Source: Burkholderia contaminans
GTDB lineage: Bacteria > Pseudomonadota > Gammaproteobacteria > Burkholderiales > Burkholderiaceae
Reading direction: 5' to 3'
DNA: 64,000 bases
Assembly (NCBI RefSeq): GCF_029633825.1
Contig: NZ_CP090641.1
Location: 496,001 to 560,000, forward strand
Below, piece by piece: positions 45,173-54,468 of this stretch. The translations under genes were made by a program, and so were the position numbers. The notes beneath the pieces are model-generated. The model was given only the letters and a program-made list of their open reading frames with translations, was not told the DNA's origin and ran no database searches. Every line of letters starts with the position of its first letter. The stretch's first letter is position 1.

Positions 45173-46825
45173 TCAGAACCCCAGCCTTACGTAGAAATCG
45201 AACCGCGGGCTGTACTGCCGCGTATAGACGCCCGCCTTCAACGGCCACCCGGCCTCGAAATCCGCGCTCGCGTACTTCATGATCTGCACCCGTGTGCCGA
45301 CGCCGACACTCATCAGGTTGAAGCGCGACGTCTGCTCCGGCAGCGGGCTCAGCAGCCACAGGTGCGCCGCATCGAAGAACGCGTGGAAACGCCACTCGTT
45401 CACGCGGCTGCCGACCGCGCCGCCGAGCCACTTCGCGAGCGACGGGCTGCGCAGCTCGACCGACGCGATCACGCCGCTGTCGGCCGTGTCCTCGGCCTGC
45501 ATGTAGCCGCGCACGCTGTTCATCCCGCCCGCGGCGAACTGCTCGCTCGACACGAGCGGCGAGTTCGAGATCTGCGCATTCACGTGCGCATTGGCCTGCA
45601 TGTCGTTCGCGAAGCGCTGCGTGTGGTTGACGTCGAACTTGCCGTACACGAAATCGGGCGTCGCGTTGTAGCGCTTGTTGTCCCATGCGCCCCAGTCGCT
45701 GCCGAAGCCGCGGATGTTCGTCGTCAGCGATGCGGAGAACGACGTCTGCGAGTTCTTCAGGCTCAACTGGCCGTTGTACGACAGCGTCACCGGCACGTAC
45801 GTGAGCGGCGCGGTCGAGCCGGTCTGGCCCGGTATCGACACGTTCTCGTCGAAGTGCTTGCGGTCGATCTCGACGCTGACCGAATGCGCGTAGGTTTCCG
45901 TCGCCGGCAACGCGTAGATCGCGGTGAAGCCGTACGTGGTGCCCTTGCCGAGCACGTTGGTGTTCGCGACCGACGCGACGTTGCTGTCCGAATGCACGAC
46001 CGTCGCGAGGAAGCTCCAGTGCGAATCCTTGATCGGCGCGAGATACGAGAATGCGTAGACGCGCGCGTCGTTCGGATGCTGCGGCGCGAGCACGTAGGTA
46101 CCGGAAATCACGTGGCCGAGCTGCCACAGATTCGAGTAGCTGAGGTTCGCGGTCGTGCGCAGCGTCGACGTGCCGGGGCTGTTGTCGTTGTTCAGTTCGA
46201 GCGAGCCGTGCAGCGGGCTGTGATCGTCGACCTTCAGGTCGACGTCGACCGTCTGCGGCAGCGCACCCGGCTTGAGGATCGGAATCACCTGCCGGTCCGC
46301 CGAGCGGTTCAGGTCGGTGAGCTGCTGCTGCGCCTGGTTGAAATCGGGCACCTGGCCCTCGGCCAGCGCGGGCACCGCGTCGCGAATGTTCTGCGGCGAG
46401 TTGTATTGCGCGCCGTCGACGCGCAAGCGCCCGACCTTCGCTTCCGTCACCTGCAGCAGGATCACGCCGTTCTTCACCTGCTGCTGCGGCAGCTCGACGA
46501 CGACCGACTGGTAGCCGCGATCCTGGTACGCCTTCTGCAATGCGTCACGCGCCGCATTCACGTCGGCGAGCGTGCGGCCGGGCCCTTCGAACGGATACAC
46601 GGCCTTCTCGATCTCGAGCGTCGGCAACGTCGTGTTGCCGCGCACCACGAAGGCATTCACGTCGAACGACTGCGGCGCGGCCGGCGCCGCCTTCGCGGCC
46701 GGCGCGGCTTCCTGCGCATGAATCCCCGGCGCGACGCCCAGCCCACCGGCCAGCACGACGCCCGCCAGGCATCGGCAGTTCAGCCGCCATCGTTCGCGTG
46801 ACTTGCGGTCTACTCTCGGCGGCAT
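45173..46825 (-). CDS. TpsB two-partner-secretion outer-membrane transporter (ShlB/FhaC family)
   Basis: A 550-residue protein: signal sequence, then POTRA domains from about 53 (SFDVNAFVVRGNTTLPTLEIEKAVYPFEG) to 200, and a 16-strand barrel with the family segment LNNDNSPGTSTLRTTANLSYSNL, GGMNSVRGYMQAE (the VRGY/F motif of the L6 loop) and a final Phe (YVRLGF). It should export a large TpsA exoprotein; the likely partner is the haemagglutinin-family gene ending at 63257. AAGGGGAA precedes ATG 46825. It heads the run of minus-strand genes with exbB, exbD and tonB. Confidence 0.95.
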   Translation of the reverse strand: MPPRVDRKSRERWRLNCRCLAGVVLAGGLGVAPGIHAQEAAPAAKAAPAAPQSFDVNAFVVRGNTTLPTLEIEKAVYPFEGPGRTLADVNAARDALQKAYQDRGYQSVVVELPQQQVKNGVILLQVTEAKVGRLRVDGAQYNSPQNIRDAVPALAEGQVPDFNQAQQQLTDLNRSADRQVIPILKPGALPQTVDVDLKVDDHSPLHGSLELNNDNSPGTSTLRTTANLSYSNLWQLGHVISGTYVLAPQHPNDARVYAFSYLAPIKDSHWSFLATVVHSDSNVASVANTNVLGKGTTYGFTAIYALPATETYAHSVSVEIDRKHFDENVSIPGQTGSTAPLTYVPVTLSYNGQLSLKNSQTSFSASLTTNIRGFGSDWGAWDNKRYNATPDFVYGKFDVNHTQRFANDMQANAHVNAQISNSPLVSSEQFAAGGMNSVRGYMQAEDTADSGVIASVELRSPSLAKWLGGAVGSRVNEWRFHAFFDAAHLWLLSPLPEQTSRFNLMSVGVGTRVQIMKYASADFEAGWPLKAGVYTRQYSPRFDFYVRLGF

Positions 46826-46910
46826 GCGCCATTCCCCTTTGTTGTTCCGGATCGACGCAAAGCGCCCCGCGCCAGCCGTTCGCTCCGCTATCAAATGCCT
46901 GTTTCACTTT

Positions 46911-46931
46911 GATGACGATTTATTCGTCATC
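46911..46931. promoter_or_regulatory. Inverted repeat upstream of tpsB
   Basis: GATGACGA and TCGTCATC are separated by TTTAT, in the AT-rich 150-bp gap between cysC and tpsB, about 90 bp before the tpsB start. It lacks a T run, so an operator is more likely than a terminator. Confidence 0.4.
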
Positions 46932-46975
46932 CTTAGCATGACCTGCGCAATGCTGTTCCGATCACCGCACCGACC

Positions 46976-47623
46976 TTATCCGTGATGCATCCGCGCCGCC
47001 CCCGCATCGACCGCACCGCCGAACTGCGCACACGCGAACTTCACCAGCGTATCGACGCACATCGCAAGCGAAGCACGACCCGCATCGATCTCGAGGTCGG
47101 CTGCCACCGGCGGTTCGTACGGTGCCGAAACACCCGTGAACTCCGGCAGCGCGCCACGCCGCGCCTTCGCATACAGCCCCTTCGGATCCCGCGCCTCGCA
47201 GCAGTCCAGCGCCGTGCTCACATACACCTCACGGAATCTCGGCCCCACGATCGCTTTCGCTTCGTCGCGCATCGCCGCAAGCGGTGAAATGACCGCGACG
47301 ATCGCAAGCGCGCCGGATTCGCTCAACAGTGCCGCGACTTCGGCGATGCGCCGCACGTTCTCGAAACGATCCTGCACCGTAAAGCCGAGATCCCGATTCA
47401 GCCCCTTCCGCAACCGGTCGCCATCGAGCACCACCGGAAGCATCCATTGGTCGCCCAGTCGCGCGGCCACTGCGTCGGCCAGCGTCGTCTTGCCCGCGCC
47501 CGACAGCCCCGTGAGCCACAGCACCCCGCCGGCCCGCCGCGGCGAGGCATCCCACCCTGAGCGAGCCCCATCTATCGATAAGGACGAAACGACACCGGGA
47601 AACCCGCAACCAGCGATCTTCAT
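46976..47623 (-). CDS. cysC: Adenylylsulfate (APS) kinase
   Basis: A 215-residue APS kinase making PAPS from APS and ATP. Motifs: P-loop WLTGLSGAGKTTLADA, VVLDGDRLRKGLNRDLGF, RFENVRRIAEVAALL, and CEARDPKGLYAKARRGALPEFTGVSAPYEPP. About 25 extra residues precede the family start. It overlaps the TIGR03032 gene stop (ATG 47623, TGA 47623-47625). No sulfate-reduction genes are near, so PAPS may serve a sulfotransferase rather than cysteine synthesis; that is inference. Confidence 0.94.
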   Translation of the reverse strand: MKIAGCGFPGVVSSLSIDGARSGWDASPRRAGGVLWLTGLSGAGKTTLADAVAARLGDQWMLPVVLDGDRLRKGLNRDLGFTVQDRFENVRRIAEVAALLSESGALAIVAVISPLAAMRDEAKAIVGPRFREVYVSTALDCCEARDPKGLYAKARRGALPEFTGVSAPYEPPVAADLEIDAGRASLAMCVDTLVKFACAQFGGAVDAGAARMHHG

Positions 47624-48795
47624 CACGCGTTCTCCACCGTATTCGCGGGTTCGTCGTCCTCACGCGGACGCGTCTGCCAGAAGCCGCCCTGCATCGTCAC
47701 GATCGACGGTGTCTCGGCCCATTGATGCGGGCTCAGGATTTCGGCGCGCCGCACGTTCGGAAGCACCTGCACGTCGAAGATCTCGTCGACGCCGTTGAAG
47801 AACTGAAGGATGCCGAGCACGTCGCCGGTGTTCGCGTCGAGCGCGGCCACCCCGGCGACCAGCACATCCGATTCGCTTTCGATCGGCAACCCCTGCGGGC
47901 CGCGTTTGTCACGCAGCTTCGACAGGCCGACGAACAACACGCCGCCGTACTCGGCGAGACCGTGCGTAAAGCCGGGCAGCTTCGCGAGCACACGCCGCGC
48001 ACCGGACTGCGGATCGATCTGCAGCACGTGGCCGCGGCCGCCTTCGAGCACATGCAGCCGCCCGCCGATCACGCGCGGCGAATGCGGCATCGACAGCCCC
48101 GATGCGACGACCCGGCCCGACGGCACCTCCATCACGATGCCGCTGCCGGCCATCCCGCTGCGCCAGCCGAACGGCTCGTTGCTCATGCCGAGCGCGGTCA
48201 CGAAGCGCACCTTGCCCTCGGCAAACGCCATGCCGTTCAGGTGGCACCGATCGTCCGGTGCGGTTTCCGTCACGAACGGCGGCTGCCAGATCGGCGTGAA
48301 GTTGAAATAGCCGTCGATCACGCTGATGCACGAATAGCGCGTGTTGACCGCGAGCAGGACGTGCTTGTCGAACGCCATGTCGTGCAGGTCGAGATCGCCG
48401 GTGTAGTAGGACATGCGCGGCACGAACATCGCGTCGTAATGATCGGGGCGAACCGGATAGCGCGGCGCAAGCGTCGACACGTTCGCGAACACCATCAGCT
48501 CGTGCATCGTCGCGACCGCGAGCCGGTTGCCGGACACGGCCATCCCCATCGAGCGCGGCAACAGGCACGCGGACAGCGTGGGAACGCCATCGTCAACACC
48601 GATCACGGCGACGCCGGACGGACGGCGGCTCACGGCCAGCGAACACTTGAGCGCCTCGAGCACCTGCAGGAAGCGCCCCGTGTCGCGCAGGTTGATGACC
48701 GGCGACAACGCTTCCGCCTGCCGTGCCGATGCGTCGTGCACCGGCGCGCCGCTATCGCCGGTCGCCCTGGTTTCCTCGAACTGTTCCACTGTCAT
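47623..48795 (-). CDS. TIGR03032/DUF4915 family protein
   Basis: A 390-residue protein of the TIGR03032 type: MTYY-like repeats and motifs LAVNTRYSCISVIDGYFNFTPIWQPPFVT, CHLNGMAFAEGKVRFVTALG, and LSMPHSPRVIGGRLHVLEGGRGHVLQID are typical, and it has the look of a beta-propeller. No signal peptide. The family is often found near sulfotransferases and large exoproteins, but its reaction is unknown. It overlaps cysC directly, suggesting that the two work together, perhaps on sulfation of an exported product. ATG 48795 is preceded by ACAGGTG. Confidence 0.85.
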   Translation of the reverse strand: MTVEQFEETRATGDSGAPVHDASARQAEALSPVINLRDTGRFLQVLEALKCSLAVSRRPSGVAVIGVDDGVPTLSACLLPRSMGMAVSGNRLAVATMHELMVFANVSTLAPRYPVRPDHYDAMFVPRMSYYTGDLDLHDMAFDKHVLLAVNTRYSCISVIDGYFNFTPIWQPPFVTETAPDDRCHLNGMAFAEGKVRFVTALGMSNEPFGWRSGMAGSGIVMEVPSGRVVASGLSMPHSPRVIGGRLHVLEGGRGHVLQIDPQSGARRVLAKLPGFTHGLAEYGGVLFVGLSKLRDKRGPQGLPIESESDVLVAGVAALDANTGDVLGILQFFNGVDEIFDVQVLPNVRRAEILSPHQWAETPSIVTMQGGFWQTRPREDDEPANTVENA

Positions 48796-49427
48796 GCACC
48801 TGTCGGCTTCATGCCGCCTGATGAGAAAAAATGCGCGTATCCGCGTGCCCCCGCGCGCCGGCACGGCGCATCGGGGCCGCTTGCGGCGCACCGAGTCGCA
48901 GCTCCCACCTACCTAGACGGAACGAAGCGCGCATTGCCGCAATGTTTTTTGCGTGACGTCGATCGATCCGCCTGCACCGGCAAACGATCGACGCACGCGG
49001 CCTGCAATGCGCGCGCAGCCACCCCTCGCGCAAGACTGGCGAGAAGCGGCGCATGACCTTGCGTGGCCCCCGTTTCGTGTACGTGTCGTCGCGTCGCCGG
49101 CGTGCGGCGCCCGGCGGTCCGCCGTTGCGCGCGGACGGCCGGCAAACGTGTCGCCGTCTGGCCGGCCGACGCGCAATAGCGCGACGTGCCGGCGAGCAGC
49201 CCGACAATCCTCGGGTTTCAACCGGGAAGTTTTTGTGACATTCCGCTGAAGATATTCACGAAATGCTCGCGAAACACGGCAAGCGATCGTCGAGACCGTT
49301 TACGCGGCGCCGCGCAATCGCGATGTGCGGCGCGGCAAACCGCCGGCATGCGCGAAATCCTGCGGCTTGCGGCTGCCCGCTTCGTCCTAGCTATTGAGAC
49401 CAGAACACGTCATCGACAGGACCCTCC
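48796..49427. other. 632-bp intergenic region without a supported gene
   Basis: Short open frames on both strands here have no protein-like features. The region lies between divergent genes, so promoters for both must be within it. A TGTCACAAAAACTTCC stretch on the minus strand (49224-49240) has one good half of a Pho box and a poor second half. Confidence 0.4.
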
Positions 49428-49991
49428 ATGTCATTCGCCACGATGCTCGTACGGTGGCTCGCCGGGCGATTGTCCGGCGCCGCCGGAATGCCGGGCCGGC
49501 CGCTTCCGCCCGCCGCTCATGCCGCGCCGATTCCGCCGCTGCGCTGGCGCGCGCCGTGGCTCGCGTGGCAACTGCTGTCGTGGTTCGTCCTCACCTTGCT
49601 CGCGCCGCCGATCTGGATGATCGGCACGCTGCTGCTGATCAATCCGGCGAGCGACCAGCCGCTGTTCTGGGGACTCGCGATGGCGATCGTGCCCGTCGCA
49701 AACGGGGTCGCAATCGTCGCGACGAACCAGCGGCATCACCGCATGCCGTTCACGCGGCGCCCGGTCGTCGCGGCACACATGTTCGGCATCGCGATGGCCG
49801 TCGGCTGTGCGCTGTTCGTGCTGCTGCTGTGGCGCTCGCACGCAATCGCCAGCCTGGTCGGCCCGCTGGCAAACGACGGCATGCGTCCCGCGACGCTCGC
49901 GTGCTGGGTCGCGGGGCTCGCCGCGCTGTTCGGCGTCACGTCATCTGCGCATGCGAGCATCGCGCATGCGTGGCTGGCGTTCGAGGTGTGA
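49428..49991 (+). CDS. Inner-membrane protein preceding gspK
   Basis: A 187-residue protein with about four membrane segments: WQLLSWFVLTLLAPPIWMIG, WGLAMAIVPVANGVAIVA, FGIAMAVGCALFVLLLW and a last one near CWVAGLAALFGVTS. It has no recognisable domain. It ends 36 bp before gspK on the same strand, so the two are probably one operon, and it may be a membrane accessory of the secretion system. The His-rich loop NQRHHRMPF is the only notable feature. Confidence 0.65.
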   Translation: MSFATMLVRWLAGRLSGAAGMPGRPLPPAAHAAPIPPLRWRAPWLAWQLLSWFVLTLLAPPIWMIGTLLLINPASDQPLFWGLAMAIVPVANGVAIVATNQRHHRMPFTRRPVVAAHMFGIAMAVGCALFVLLLWRSHAIASLVGPLANDGMRPATLACWVAGLAALFGVTSSAHASIAHAWLAFEV

Positions 49992-50027
49992 GCGCACCGC
50001 GCGGACAGACACTGCGGAGGCACGCGG

Positions 50028-51023
50028 ATGCATCGATACGGGACGGGAAGGACGGCGCGCGCGCGGCGCGAACGCGGTATCGCGATCGTGACGGTGCTGC
50101 TCGTCGTCGCGCTGGCGGCCACGCTGGCCGCCAGCGTGCTGTGGCGCCAGCAGGTCGCGACGCGCGACGTCGAGAACCAGCGGCTCGCCACGCAGACGAT
50201 GTGGATCGAGCGCGCCGCGGTCGAATGGGCGCGCGCGACGCTGCGCGCGCAAAGCGCGACGTCGAACGTCACGTTCGTCGGCCAGCCGTGGTCCGCGCCG
50301 GTCGCCGACGTACAGCTCTCGGACCTGCTGCCGTCCGACGCGCTGGCGGTCAACGCCGAGCTGTCGCGCGCGTGGATCTCGGGCAGTGTCGAGGACGCGC
50401 AGGCGCGCTTCAACCTGACGAACCTCGTGTCGCGCGTGGCGCCCGGCAAGCCGTGGCAGTCCAGCGGCGAAGGCGTGCTGGCGTTCCGGCGCCTGCTCGG
50501 CCAGCTGTCGCTCGATCCCGCGCTCGCACAATCGACGGCCGACTACATGCTGCGCTCGCTGCGCGACGCGAACGGCCCTGACGGCTGGCCGCTGCAGCTC
50601 GTGTCCGTCGACGATCTCGCGCGCATTCCCGGCTACGACGCGCGCGTGATCGAAGCGATCGCGCCATTCGTGACGATCCTGCCCGACCTGACCGTCGTCA
50701 ACGCGAACACCGCGGCCGAACCCGTGCTCATCGCCGCGATTCCGCGGCTGTCGCCGAGCCAGGCCAAGCGGCTCGTCGACCGGCGCGCGACTGCCTATTT
50801 CGTCAGTACCGGCGACATCGCCGAATACCTGCTGCCGGCGCAGGGCGGCAACCCGACGCTGCCGGACGGCTCGGCCGTCGGCGTGAACAGCGGCTATTTC
50901 CTCGTGCATTGCCGCGTGCACTCGGCGCGGATCAACACGCGCATCGACACGCTGATCGCGCGCTACGGCAGCGGCAATTTCGCGTGGACGTCGGTCATCT
51001 GGGTGCGACGGCTCACGAGTTGA
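50028..51023 (+). CDS. gspK: Type II secretion minor pseudopilin GspK
   Basis: A 331-residue pseudopilin. A basic N-terminus precedes a prepilin cleavage site and hydrophobic helix (RERG / IAIVTVLLVVALAATLAASVLW); position +5 is Thr, not Glu, as usual for GspK, which caps the pseudopilus tip. The globular part has the helix-hairpin-helix DLARIPGYDARVIEAIAPFVTILP and the family segment TVVNANTAAEPVLIAAI. GGAGGCACGCGG precedes the ATG. It is apart from gspH and gspG (56960-57944), so T2SS genes are scattered in the locus. Confidence 0.93.
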   Translation: MHRYGTGRTARARRERGIAIVTVLLVVALAATLAASVLWRQQVATRDVENQRLATQTMWIERAAVEWARATLRAQSATSNVTFVGQPWSAPVADVQLSDLLPSDALAVNAELSRAWISGSVEDAQARFNLTNLVSRVAPGKPWQSSGEGVLAFRRLLGQLSLDPALAQSTADYMLRSLRDANGPDGWPLQLVSVDDLARIPGYDARVIEAIAPFVTILPDLTVVNANTAAEPVLIAAIPRLSPSQAKRLVDRRATAYFVSTGDIAEYLLPAQGGNPTLPDGSAVGVNSGYFLVHCRVHSARINTRIDTLIARYGSGNFAWTSVIWVRRLTS

Positions 51024-51044
51024 AGCCGACGGGCCGGCGGCACG

Positions 51045-52681
51045 CTAGACCCGCGACAACTCGCCCAACCCGACCGCACGCACGCCCTGCGGCGTCACCG
51101 CCGCATCGAACGACAGCCGCGTGAAGCTCGTCTCGCGCACTTCGCCGAGCAGCCGGTTCCAGTCGTCGATCGACACGAGCAGCGCGATCGGCCGGTTGTA
51201 CTTGGTCACCATCACGAGCGCCTCGCCCGCATGCCGCAGCGCCTTCGACGGGTTGCTGCTGAAGTCGCGCGTCGCCATCGCGATCGTGCGCAGGCTGAAC
51301 ACGTTGGCGGCCGGATCGTCGCCGTCGTCGTGCATCAGGCGCTCGAGCGTCGCCGCGCGCAGCAGCGCCTGCGACTTCGCGGACAGCCGGTTGTCGCGGC
51401 GCCGACGCCGCTCGCTGCGCGGGTCGACGTGCACGGCGAGCATCCGCACGATCTGGCCGAGCGTCGTCGCGGGCAGCTGGTCGTAACGCTGCCACCAGTC
51501 GGGCGGCAGCGCGATCATCATGCCCGCGTAGGTCGCCGTCACGCCGTCGGCGATCAGCGACGGCAAGCGGTCGACGTCACGCGCGTCGAGATCGAGCGCA
51601 CCGCCGACGACGCGCGTCATCACGCTGAACGCGTTGTAGGCAAACGCGGCGATCCCGCTCGCCAGCAGCGCCGCGCGCGCGGGCACGGCGCCGAGCGGCG
51701 CGCCGCCCGTGACGGGCTCGAGCGCCAGCGGCAGCGCGTCGCGCCAGCGCCGGCAAGACAGCGCCACGACCTGCGGTGCGTCGAACCGCTCGGCCGGCAG
51801 ATCGGTCAACAGCGTGACGACTTCGCCGGGCGCCTCCGCGCGGTGCCATTCGATGCGCCGAAACGCGCCCGACACGCCGCCTTCGCCGACCATCCCTACG
51901 GGTTGTTCGCGCAGCCGCCCGTCGCCGAACACGCCGCCCTCCTGCCAGTCGCCAAGCGGCCGGCACGCGGCCGAGCGGCCGTATTCACGCAGCACGAACG
52001 CGCCGCCGCGGCGCGGCCAGCCGGAAAGGAGCGCGTCCGTATCGAAGCGCCCATCGACGATCCACAGCTCGCCGGGCCGCACCGTTTCGAGCAGCGCGCC
52101 GACGAACGCACGCTCGTGCGTCCGGCCACGCTCGCAAGGCAGCAAGTCGACGATCATCCCGAGCTCCGGATCGTAGACCGGCAGGACGCGCGCACCGCCC
52201 GCCGCCGCATCACGCGCGGGTCGTCGCACGCGCGCCCGCAGTCGCATCCGCCGGCCTGGGGCGCGCAAGCCTCGCCGGTACCGTCCAGCACGCGCAGCCG
52301 CATCCCGTCGACTGCATGCGCGCCGTCGGCGTTGTGCGCCGACGCGACCGGCAGCAGCAGTTCGACACTGTCCTTTGCCAGCGCACGCCCCCAGCCGGCA
52401 CGCCAGCGGCTCATGCAATCGTGCAGTGCCGTCACCGCCGCGCCGAACCCGGGCGTAGCGGCCACGCCGGCATCCGGCATCCGCTGCCACGCGGCAATCG
52501 ACGCGATCGCGTCGACGGCGAGCGCAAACAGCGCCTCGCGGATCGACTCTCCGTCGGGCTCGTCGCCGGCGTCCGCCGCGGCGCCGATCCAGTCGTCGTG
52601 CAGCGCGCATTGCAGCACGAGCCGCGCCATGATCGTCATCGGGCTCTGCTCGACAAAGCGTTCCACGATCGTGCGCATCAT
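51045..52681 (-). pseudogene. IS4-like transposase/Phd-antitoxin chimera, frameshifted (PhdA-like)
   Basis: Two overlapping minus-strand frames form one protein. The first, from ATG 52681, gives MMRTIVERFVEQSP and reaches a transposase-like RLRVLDGTGEACAP. The second, ending at 51045, continues with RVLPVYDPELGMIVDLLPCE, then ELWIVDGRFDTDALLSG, as in DDE transposases of the IS4 group; the third acidic residue region (CRRWRDALPL) is altered. The last 100 residues are a Phd/YefM antitoxin-like domain (MATRDFSSNPSKALRHAGEALVMVTKYNRPIALLVS). One indel near 52195-52240 splits the frames. A prevent-host-death homolog, PhdA, is known from the P. aeruginosa Pdt region. Confidence 0.65.
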
Positions 52682-52863
52682 CGGATTACCCCACACTGTC
52701 TGGTTGATCGCACGCGCCGCCGCAACGGCATGCGCACGCGTGCGTCGCGATACGTTCGCACTTGACGGGTTGCCCGCGACGCCGCAGCATCGTGGGCGAC
52801 CGGACCCGCGCGACGGCGCGCCGCCGCGGCGGTCCGCCCGCAATCGATGCACGAGGCACCGGC

Positions 52864-53688
52864 ATGTACGTAGATCCCCGCGTGGCCCATGGCCGCGCCC
52901 GGTTCGACCTGAGCGGCTCGCCGCGGCTCGTCGCCGACGAGCGCCGCTGGGAAATCAGCGACGTCGTCACGCGCGGCCTCGACGATTTCACCGGCGTTCG
53001 CAACCGCCGCAGCCTGATGCGCCTGCTCGAACGCCAGATCGCGCCGAAGCTCGCGCGCCTCGGGCTCGAGCCGTACGTCGGTGCGCTCGGTCATGCCGAA
53101 GGGTTGTTCGTCAACTTCTCGACGATGAGCGCCGAGCACGGCCTGCGCGAATTCCAGCTTCAGCTGACGGTGCCCGACCTCGTGCTGCGCAGCTTCGCGT
53201 CGAACGTGATCCGGCCGCACGCGGTCGCACGCTGCATGCAGCGCAACGGCGTGATGTCGCTCGCGGAAATCGAGCATGAAACGCGCATCGCGTTCGTCGC
53301 GGCGCGCGTGATGCGCTCGCTGGCCCTCGCGGAAGGCTGGCAGCAGATCGGCGTGCCGACGCCGCTCGGGCTGTTCGTCGGCGCGCTGACCGACGCGCAC
53401 GACGTCGCGATGAACACCTATTTCCGGCCCGGCGACAACGACCGTCCGTCGCGCTGGAGCGGCTTCTCGGCCCTCTTCTCGTCGATGCCGGACTGGCGGC
53501 CGGAACAGGTCCGGCACGGCGGCGATCTGCTGCAATGGATGGTCAACCATATCGTGGCCCTGCAAGAATCCGCACCGTTCGTGGAACGCTTTCCCTTTCT
53601 GCGCGAGCCGCTGCGCGATGCCGGCGATCCGCTCGACGCCGCCTGGAACGGCGCACGCGCCGGCCTGCAGCCCGGGGCGCCATCCTGA
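52864..53688 (+). CDS. Hypothetical protein of the secretion locus
   Basis: A 274-residue protein without signal peptide or clear membrane span. The C-terminal half has strongly helical segments (AEIEHETRIAFVAARVMRSLALAEGW and DLLQWMVNHIVALQESAPFVERFPFL) and the pair PTPLGLFVGALTDAHDVAMNTYF. ATG 52864 is chosen; the frame continues upstream to 52762 with an unlikely Arg-rich sequence. I recognise no family. It is divergent from the transposase/Phd-like gene. A role in the locus is only suggested by position. Confidence 0.6.
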   Translation: MYVDPRVAHGRARFDLSGSPRLVADERRWEISDVVTRGLDDFTGVRNRRSLMRLLERQIAPKLARLGLEPYVGALGHAEGLFVNFSTMSAEHGLREFQLQLTVPDLVLRSFASNVIRPHAVARCMQRNGVMSLAEIEHETRIAFVAARVMRSLALAEGWQQIGVPTPLGLFVGALTDAHDVAMNTYFRPGDNDRPSRWSGFSALFSSMPDWRPEQVRHGGDLLQWMVNHIVALQESAPFVERFPFLREPLRDAGDPLDAAWNGARAGLQPGAPS

Positions 53689-53770
53689 ATCCCGGGTCGT
53701 GAATCCGGGCCTGCATGACGCGGCCGGCACATCGGCGCCACACGCCCGCTGCCGTGCGTGCACGGTGATC

Positions 53771-53792
53771 CGGGGGCCCGTTCAGGCCCCCG
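53771..53792. terminator. GC hairpin between convergent genes
   Basis: CGGGGGCC and GGCCCCCG pair over CGTTCA, 82 bp after the stop of the gene ending at 53688. There is no T run, so termination by it alone is uncertain. Confidence 0.4.
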
Positions 53793-53959
53793 TTCCCCGG
53801 TCTCCGCGCTACAGCCCCTCCGCACAGCCCCCTCGCTCTCTCATATACAAGGTCGAAGCGGGCCCGCATAACCCGCAGACTTTCTTGCAACGCCCGTGCG
53901 CCGCCGCGCGAACGCGAATGCGCACCATGGCAGTGCAGTGCGCGCGCAAAGCGGCCTCA

Positions 53960-54211
53960 TCAATGCGTACGCGTCGACCCGCCCGGCTCCGGGCGGCCGA
54001 CCGTCTCCAGCACGGCCCACATCCAGATCAGCTCGCGGACCGTGCGCGCATGCTCGTCGCTCTGCGCGCGCCAGCATGCAAAAGCGTCCAGTTCCTGTTG
54101 CGTCGTGTCGCCGGTGCGCAGCCACAGCAACCAGCGCACCGCGCCCTCGCGGATCGCATCGGCGCGCGTATTCGCGTCGCCGGGATCCTTGTCCCGTTGC
54201 GATTCGTTCAT
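53960..54211 (-). CDS. Orphan FecR-type N-terminal (DUF4880) domain protein
   Basis: An 83-residue protein matching only the cytoplasmic anti-sigma part of FecR: AIREGAVRWLLWLRTGDTTQQELDAFACWRAQSDEHARTVRELIWMW. There is no membrane span or periplasmic domain. A complete FecR lies 258 bp upstream on the same strand (54469-55479), and the two share the domain pattern. It could titrate the sigma factor without sensing, or be a decayed second FecR. ATG 54211 has a poor ribosome-binding site. Confidence 0.65.
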   Translation of the reverse strand: MNESQRDKDPGDANTRADAIREGAVRWLLWLRTGDTTQQELDAFACWRAQSDEHARTVRELIWMWAVLETVGRPEPGGSTRTH

Positions 54212-54468
54212 GATCACGCCACCGCCCGAAGCTCCATCGACACACATCCCCCGCGCCGCGCATCGCTGCACGGCCGGGGCGCTTGCCACCCACGCCTCGG
54301 GTCCGACGACGTCACACCGGGCCGCCATGACGGACGGCCCGGCGTTTGCCGGCCCTCATTGATCAAGTCGTATCGGACGGCCGTAACCCGCAGTGCGCGG
54401 ACAGCCGCAAGCGCCGCGAACGCATCGCCGGCGGAAAGGAGAACGGGAAGTAAAGCGTGGGGAGCCGG

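Noticed and set aside
43327..45282. A 651-codon plus-strand frame
   Set aside because: It is antisense to the ExbB fusion gene and has no domain-like content.
48909..49249. Short open frames on both strands in the long intergenic region
   Set aside because: They overlap each other, are rich in Arg/Ala/Pro and lack ribosome-binding sites.
49223..49250. Possible Pho box
   Set aside because: Only one half-site (TGTCA) is good; the second repeat at 11 bp is poor and the nearest start codon is about 180 bp away. A motif scan with a PhoB matrix would decide.
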